Shown here piece after piece: positions 58,154 through 64,000 of a DNA stretch of 64,000 nucleotides (within the stretch, counting starts at the first letter, position 1; each line of letters starts with the position of its first letter). Under the pieces are notes generated by a model. That model worked only from the letters and a program-made list of their open reading frames with translations. It ran no database searches and was not told the DNA's origin. The stretch is taken from the NCBI RefSeq assembly GCF_902459465.1, contig NC_047062.1, positions 26,653,866-26,717,865 of the forward strand, given 5' to 3'. This DNA comes from Asterias rubens (taxonomy: Eukaryota; Echinodermata; Asteroidea; Forcipulatida; Asteriidae). Position numbers and translations under genes: made by a program.

Positions 58154-58502
58154 AGCCATTGGACACTTTCGGTAAACAGTAATGTCCAAGGCCCACACTT
58201 CGTGTGTCACAACTTTTATATAAAATAAAAACCTGTGAAAATTTAGGCTCAATCGGTCAACGGAGTCGGGAGAAAATAACGGGAAAACCTACCCTTGTTT
58301 CCGCACGTTTCGCGGTGTCATGATATGTGTTTAAAATAAATCCGTGATTCTCGATATCGAGAATTGATATTGTTTAAATGTTTTCTCAAAAGTAAAGCCT
58401 TTCAAGAGAAGTCTTTCACCATTACCTTCTGTAAACTCTGTAAGTTATTTGTAAATCTGTGAACTTGTTTTCTTTTTTCTGTACCGAAAGTGTCCAATGG
58501 CT
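58154..58502. mobile_element. TTAA-flanked MITE, second subfamily
   Basis: Flanked by TTAA at 58150-58153 and 58503-58506, with perfect inverted ends AGCCATTGGACACTTTCGGT / ACCGAAAGTGTCCAATGGCT. It lies 116 bp from the previous MITE. Short inner arms flank TCGATATCGA. Confidence 0.92.
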
Positions 58503-58506
58503 TTAA

Positions 58507-59788
58507 TTGGAATAATTCAACATATTCGAATGGTGGCGACTTTGTTTCCATCGCATACTAAAGCAATGTACATGGGAGCCTAAGGTTTGACAAAATGTTC
58601 AAATGATGAAACTTGCACAGTTCTAGACCACATGGTTTTGGGGTCCATTTGAAAACCTCACCATTTTAAACTCAATTGGATTGCTATAATCTTAGTAAAC
58701 TGATGTTGAATGATTACAATATCATTCAAATATATGACCATAAAAGTGATTAATAAATTGTTGCATTTTTGGGGGGAAAATACAGACATGTTACTCATGT
58801 CACTATCAAAAATAAAGACATAAATGCTTATAAAGAATGGATTTAGTTCCATTATGTTTAACATAATATTTTAAAGGAACAAAACAGTTTAACTTGATAA
58901 AACTACAAAAGCCTAAACAAATGGTTTCTCATGTTTGTGGAGTTTTCTTAAAGTAAGCAACACAACTGACACTGCAAACGTTGCCTGGTTTTGATATAAA
59001 GTTTCTTATCTGTATATCACAGATGTATTGGATATTCCAGTTCAGGTTTCTTTTCATTTCAAACTTCATTTTTTCTTTAAAGTGTGTTCCTCTGTCTCCA
59101 CTGTACTATTTTCTTTTCAAGAATATTTGCGTTTATTTATAGCATTGTATTTTCATCCTATTTCAACAGTTGTGTTTGTCCACTAAAATGGACCATTGTC
59201 CTAAACTATCCAAGTTTATGTTGTTGAAAAGTTCAGTTAAGTGATTGTATAATGAACTTCCCGTTTCAGTTTAAACTGTCAATTTCATTGGAACTCAAAA
59301 TATACTCAAAAGCATTTTAGAAGAAAAGTCCTACATGATTGTTTTCTCTTCCATTCAATTTGGATTTAAGAACCAGTTAAGTATGCATTTATGAAAATTC
59401 CCATTGAAAGTTGAAAGTTTGTCAATTTGGAAACAAAATTTGCATGTGATTCTCAGCAATTCCAATGGAAACACTAATACACATATTATTTCATGTCCGT
59501 ATATAGGACAGGGGAGCTGTACAACCAGAAAATTATTGTATCTAACTATTTCAAATATTGGCCAATGCAGTCAAGTCCCAACCCCAATATCTGTATGCTA
59601 GTATATAAGTAACCAAAAACTCACCATTCAACCAAAACTACGAAAACCAGATTTGTAAACAACTTTCCCAGTAAACAGAATCATGAACACAAATATACGA
59701 GTGCCCACAAGTAGAAGTCCAGAAGGTTAAAAAGTCCCTGCAAATGCTGAGGTAAGAAAAGTCCATACAGGAAGGAAAAGGTTATCGC
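58507..59788. other. probable 3' UTR / downstream region of ADSS
   Basis: AT-rich, no reading frame of note. It immediately follows (on the minus strand) the adenylosuccinate synthetase stop codon at 59789, so the proximal part is probably its 3' UTR. I could not choose a polyadenylation site. Confidence 0.5.
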
Positions 59789-61459
59789 TCAAAACCGTTT
59801 GATGATGGATTCACGACTCTTTCCAATTCCAACCCATTTAACTGCAATCAAAAAAGATTTATGAAAAAAGTTTAGTATTCTTCTTTTTACCGGGCAAAAA
59901 TTATTTTACTTTAAATTGTGTGTTTTTAAGTCGTAAGATTGGTTCACACTTTAATGCAATTTTTACGAATGAAAAAGCAATTATGTTTTCCCTGAAATAC
60001 AAGGAAACCTGCTCTGCTTTTGTCTGCAGAATGAACTGAATTTAACAGTGGCTTAGAAAGAAATACAAAAAAAAAGAAAACTAGAAAGATTGGTTGCATG
60101 AATATTGCTAGAACAAAAAACAGTAAAAAGGATGGTAGAAATCTAGCAAATGAGTGGAAATTTTACAAGCAAATTTGAAAAATAAGTCAACCTTATGTCT
60201 TTATTATGGCTAACAGGGTCGGCGTAGCGGTCTATTTGGCAAGTGTTGCATAATTCAGCCTTAATCAACACTTTGACCAAAGCTCTCACAGTTGGATTTT
60301 CTTTTGAAGCCAAGAAAATATGATGCTTATTGGTTTGCTTTTAATATCAAATTTACAAAATTTTACGGCCTGCCATGATAAAAAGGTCAACTATAATCCC
60401 AAAACTGTGTTGAGGTGTGAAACAAAGGCATTATATGCTATCACACAAGCGCTAGTGGAATACGGAAATTTATATAGCGCTTCTGCGTCCCATATCGAAC
60501 GAGGCCGAGCTGATTTTGGGACGCAGACGCACTATATTGTCCGTATTCAAAGAGGGCGTGTGTGATAACAAATTTGTCCGTATTCCACGAGAGCGCGAGT
60601 GATAACAAATTTTTCTTCAGCCTCATTTAAAGTCAACCTCAAAGTTCAAAATTTCAAAGTGTAATTTCGTGACGAACAGCATGCAGGCGCAAAGTTTAGA
60701 ATGTAATTTTTTGCACTGGCCAAATGTGGAGCATGATACATTGACACTCACAATACCCCAAGTGCTATGTATTGACTTATCATTATTGTATATGACTTAT
60801 TATCACACTCCGGTTCGAGAAACTGATTGGAGGATTAGCATGTACTGGAAGGTAATATTTTAAATAACACAAACATGTGTGCTAGCTTTCTAGCTAAACA
60901 TACCAACTTCCAGAATGTGCTGACTCACCAACAGGATATTAACAAGTTACAACTCGTACTTATTTTCCTCCTGCAAAGTGTTGCTAAGATTCTCTATAAT
61001 TATGTGATAACAAACATTATTTGGGCTGTGCGGCCATGAATTCTTCCAACACCACCTTTCCTTCTTTGTATTGTTAAGAATAGGGTATTGCGCGAGGTGT
61101 GCGTCATTCGCTCGTATTCTAGGAGTGCTACCTACACTGAGGGCATTAAAGCGTCATGAAGTTTCATCTGTGATGCCATGCTATTGTTATAGTGTTCCAT
61201 TATATCTTGCTTGTTGTTAAAAACGTACTGCCATTTGTGGAAAATACTTGAGAGACGGAACAATAGCATGATGTCACAGGTGGAGGTTAACACTGCTGAA
61301 TAAGCTTACCTGGAACACCAACTAATTCCTCCAGCTTGAGAACATATGCCTGGGCATTGGGTGGAAGATCTTCAAAGTTTCGAAGCTGTTCTGTGTTACT
61401 CTTCCAGCCTGGCATGGTGATGTATTCAACCTCTACTTCCTTCAATACATCTTGGTGAG
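59789..61459 (-). CDS. ADSS: adenylosuccinate synthetase, C-terminal two exons (partial)
   Basis: Two exons on the minus strand: 61459-61310 (150 bp) and 59841-59789 (53 bp, ending in TGA). The join at GGTGTTCCAG/GTAAGC and TTGCAG/TTAAATGG is in frame. The encoded tail reads DVLKEVEVEYITMPGWKSNT, NFEDLPPNAQAYVLKLEEL, VGVPVKWVGIGKSRESIIKR, then F. This matches the C-terminus of adenylosuccinate synthetases, which join IMP and aspartate using GTP in AMP synthesis; VPVKWxGxGKSRE is the family's last conserved block. The penultimate exon starts after acceptor CTGTAG; the preceding exons were not found before the window end. An L1-like retrotransposon lies upstream, so they are probably beyond it. 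Confidence 0.88.
60438..60612. repeat. inverted repeat with a third arm, ADSS last intron
   Basis: GGAATACGG ... TATATAGCGCTTCTGCGTCCC faces GGGACGCAGACGCACTATAT ... CCGTATTC. A further copy of the outer arm, CCGTATTCCACGAGAGCGCG then AGTGATAACAAATTT, follows directly. Flanking TATCACACAAGCGC / GTGTGTGATAAC complete the foldback. Confidence 0.85.
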
Positions 61460-62019
61460 CTACAGTCAGAGAGGTGAGTAAATGAATGGCATCAAGAATT
61501 AAGTACACAATTCAAACCATGGCACAGATGTATAAAATGTTTACCAGTCTGCAACTGTGGCCAAGACCACAATTTATTTACTGTTTCAAACAAACTACTA
61601 TTGAAGGAAATGTACAGGGCAAAACTGCATTTCAAGAATTTATGACAGTTCATGTAATACAAATTTATGGGCATCAATTAAGGCACAGGTATAGTACAAT
61701 ATACAAAATGCTTATTTGGGTTGGTAAACAGTATTATATCAGTATGTTTCAGAACAATACTCCATTTATTTACCAACCAGTATTGGCTATTTGCAATAAA
61801 ACAGGCTCCTTTACTTCTCCGAGGAGAGGTCAATTTCCCTAAAAGGGTTAACTAAAACAAAATACTAAAATCTAGGTGCATAGCCAGACGATACCTTTAA
61901 ATGACTGACGTGAATGTAAAAAACATTCACCAGCTACACACAAAATACCTTCTTAAGCTGTAAACACAGGCAAATACAACGTTAACCGTGCTACTTTAGA
62001 AACCACACTGAAACATTTT
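61460..62019. other. ADSS intronic sequence
   Basis: No exon or known repeat recognised. The short frames on both strands lack family similarity. Confidence 0.45.
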
Positions 62020-62308
62020 AAGGGGTTGTGTGGCAGGCACTGCGGCAGGAGGACCAAACCTTGTCAAACTTTTGTTGGCCTCTAATTGGAAAACTGTAGA
62101 GAAACTCTGTTATGTAAATCACACTTTACAAAATGAGGATGGAAAAGTATGTACTCTTCCAAAACACAATCCCTTTGAAGGTAGCAAGAATGGAATGCTT
62201 GACTTCCACCAATGACGCCGTAAGAGAAGGACGCTCTCTCTCTGTGCTCCGGGCTTTTTAAAACCACCCAAGCAAGACGTGTACACCCACAAATACAAGG
62301 AAGCGATC

Positions 62309-63067
62309 ATGCCACCCAAACAGCAGCCCAAACCGCGGGGGAGGAAAAGAACGGGACCCACGGCAGCCCATGTGAGCGTGAACCCTACCTCGTCCGGGGA
62401 AGAATCTCCCGAGCTGGATGGTCGGCACAACGGGGACGAAGACTTCGAGGCATTCGTGAGGTCTACCCTCTGTACAATCGTTGAAGGTCAGCGACAGCTC
62501 GAAGTCAAGCTAGCAGCCTCAATCCAATTCAACAGTGAAAAAATCACCGAGCTTGAGAACTCCAAAGATGCTCTACACAAATCCCTGAGCATCGTTAGTT
62601 CAGAGGTATCTTCCATGAAGAACGAACTGGCAAAGCTGCATAACGATATCAATAAGCAGGAGCGGTTCAGCCGCCGAAACAACTTCAGAGTCGTGGGGAT
62701 ACAGAGGTCTGCCAACGAGAACTGCGCTGCCAAAGTTGCCGATGTCCTACGTACACGTTTCGACTGGGAAACTCCGACCATCGAACGGGCTCACCGGGAC
62801 GGTAAAGACTTTGATGGAAAACCGGCCCACATTCTAGTCAAACTTCTGTCATACCAAGACAAGGTCAGTGTTATGAAGAAATGCAGACAAGCTCTACAAG
62901 CTCAGTCCTACTTCATAATCGACAATCTAACTTTACAAGACTGGACAGAGAAGAAAAAATGGAAAGACCAAGTCAAGACCCTCTACCAAAATGGCACCAA
63001 GCTCCGTTTCTTCGCGGGCCGTTGGAGACACGGCAACGGTGAGGTCTTTCCCTTCAAAGACCGTTAA
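62309..63067 (+). CDS. L1-like ORF1 protein (RNA-binding, coiled coil)
   Basis: A 252-residue frame; I chose the ATG at 62309 (MPPKQQPKPRGRKRTG), though 62279 is also in frame. A basic Pro/Gly-rich N-terminus is followed by a heptad-rich coiled coil (residues about 60-120: KITELENSKDALHKSLS, SEVSSMKNELAKLHNDINKQ). Next comes the RRNNFRVVGI entry to the RRM-like domain and a C-terminal domain with ERAHRDG and HILVKLLSYQDKV. This order is that of L1 ORF1 proteins (trimeric nucleic-acid chaperones). Ends RHGNGEVFPFKDR. Confidence 0.85.
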   Translation: MPPKQQPKPRGRKRTGPTAAHVSVNPTSSGEESPELDGRHNGDEDFEAFVRSTLCTIVEGQRQLEVKLAASIQFNSEKITELENSKDALHKSLSIVSSEVSSMKNELAKLHNDINKQERFSRRNNFRVVGIQRSANENCAAKVADVLRTRFDWETPTIERAHRDGKDFDGKPAHILVKLLSYQDKVSVMKKCRQALQAQSYFIIDNLTLQDWTEKKKWKDQVKTLYQNGTKLRFFAGRWRHGNGEVFPFKDR

Positions 63068-63587
63068 AGATCACTTCTGTAACAAACTTTATTTGCCTTG
63101 TTTCAGAACATTAGGGTGTGTGCATATTTTATACAATTGTTTTTGTAATGTTATTGTTGCCATTCCATTAAGACAATGGTTTGGCATGGGTGTAATCTTA
63201 TAATATATCTGTTGTTTCTACCCGGGAGCATGCCGAGTGTCATTTTGCGCCTTTCTCTTATTCCACCTTTCAACTTCTAGGAGGCGTTTATTTGGTTGAT
63301 TTATTGGTCTCCCCCCTCTTTTTTCCCCCCCTTTTTTTGTTTCTCAGTTGTTTGGGATTTTTCCTAGATGATGAGAGTGGGTTTCGTTTGGGGTGGGTTC
63401 TGGGCTTTTGGGTCGGGTTTGTTCACTGCAAAACCCCGGGGTAGCGTGTTTGTTTGCTCTATATTTACGGCGTTTCCTTTGCAATTACTTTGGTCTAAAA
63501 ACAAAAAGTGTTTGGTTTGTACAGCGATGACATGTATCATTTTGAGTGAAATGTTACTCCCTTTTTCCCTCCATTGGTATGGTCGCG

Positions 63588-64000
63588 ATGTCACCTAGCC
63601 ATCTATCGATAGCCTCCATGAATTGCCGAGGTTTGGGCAACCAAGCAAAACGCAGAGATGTTTTTCATTTCCTTAAGTCTAAAAAATATTCTGTGTATTG
63701 TTTGCAAGATGTACATTTTGATAAGGAAATGGAAAACATTGTTAAGAATGAATGGGGTCTAGACTGTTACTTTAGTTCCTTTAAGAGTAATGCTCGAGGG
63801 GTGGCCATTTTGTTCAATAATAATTTTGAGTATAAAGTCAAGAATGTCAAGACTGATTGTAATGGTAACATGCTTGTTCTCGATTTGGAAATTGGCGAGT
63901 ACAGCACGACTCTCATTAACTTGTATGGTCCCAATACAGACGACCCAAACTTCTATAGTGACATTGCAACAGTCCTGAGTGATATGGGCAATACTCATAA
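63588..64000 (+). CDS. L1-like ORF2, endonuclease N-terminus (partial)
   Basis: An open frame to the window edge (137 codons seen), starting MSPSHLSIASMNCRGLG. It carries apurinic/apyrimidinic-type endonuclease motifs: SMNCRGL (metal-binding Asn), YCLQDVHF (where many L1 elements have QETH-type Glu, here Asp as in a marine L1/Tx1-like branch), GVAILFNNNF and LINLYGPNTDD. Reverse transcriptase would lie beyond the window. A start at 63618 is also possible. Confidence 0.88.
   Translation, partial: MSPSHLSIASMNCRGLGNQAKRRDVFHFLKSKKYSVYCLQDVHFDKEMENIVKNEWGLDCYFSSFKSNARGVAILFNNNFEYKVKNVKTDCNGNMLVLDLEIGEYSTTLINLYGPNTDDPNFYSDIATVLSDMGNTH

Larger units (their letters stand above)
62020..64000 (+). 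mobile_element. L1-like non-LTR retrotransposon (5' part, runs off the window)
   Basis: GC content rises at about 62020-62050. From about 62220 a 5' UTR leads to ORF1 (62309), then a 520-bp inter-ORF stretch, then ORF2 (63588) beginning with its endonuclease. The left boundary is a guess. Orientation is opposite to ADSS. Both open frames seen are uninterrupted, suggesting a young insertion. Confidence 0.85.

Overview
The window is animal nuclear DNA: genes are split by GT-AG introns, promoters carry TATA boxes, and much of the sequence is dispersed repeats. The repeat types (TTAA-flanked foldback MITEs, tRNA-derived SINEs, many foldback elements) and the proteins suggest a marine invertebrate deuterostome, most likely an echinoderm such as a sea star. 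That assignment is inference; no species marker was found.

Layout. 1-3100: a 50-bp minisatellite broken by a TTAA-flanked MITE, then a promoter. 3220-8685 and 11679-16925: two tandem seven-exon genes for secreted pancreatic-lipase-family enzymes with identical exon phases, a short lid and no PLAT domain. 18297-40000: four LC8-type dynein light chain genes on the + strand (coding regions at 20401, 24660, 35145 and 39261), each with an uninterrupted reading frame and probably an upstream non-coding exon. Between the second and third copies lies a 5.2-kb foldback element (25774-30998). It has ~1.6-kb inverted arms, AG...CT ends and a perfect 6-bp target duplication AACATT, the signature of Polinton/Maverick elements, so it may be an internally deleted, non-autonomous one.

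42777-53627: the eight-exon gene for the histone N-terminal acetyltransferase NAA40 (NatD). Its third intron holds a complete hAT transposon (45245-49232) with an intact two-exon transposase containing eight copies of a 28-residue Ser/Thr-rich repeat. 54000-59788: gene-poor AT-rich DNA with MITEs. 59789-61459 (minus strand): the last two coding exons of adenylosuccinate synthetase. 62020-64000: an L1-like non-LTR retrotransposon with complete ORF1 and the start of ORF2, opposite in direction to the synthetase gene and probably inside one of its introns.

The host genes are not an operon and share no obvious pathway. Two local tandem families (lipases, dynein light chains) and unrelated housekeeping genes have been reshaped by many insertions. 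The most notable points are the Polinton-like foldback element, the intact hAT with an in-frame minisatellite, the LC8 cluster, and the short-lid, PLAT-less lipases.
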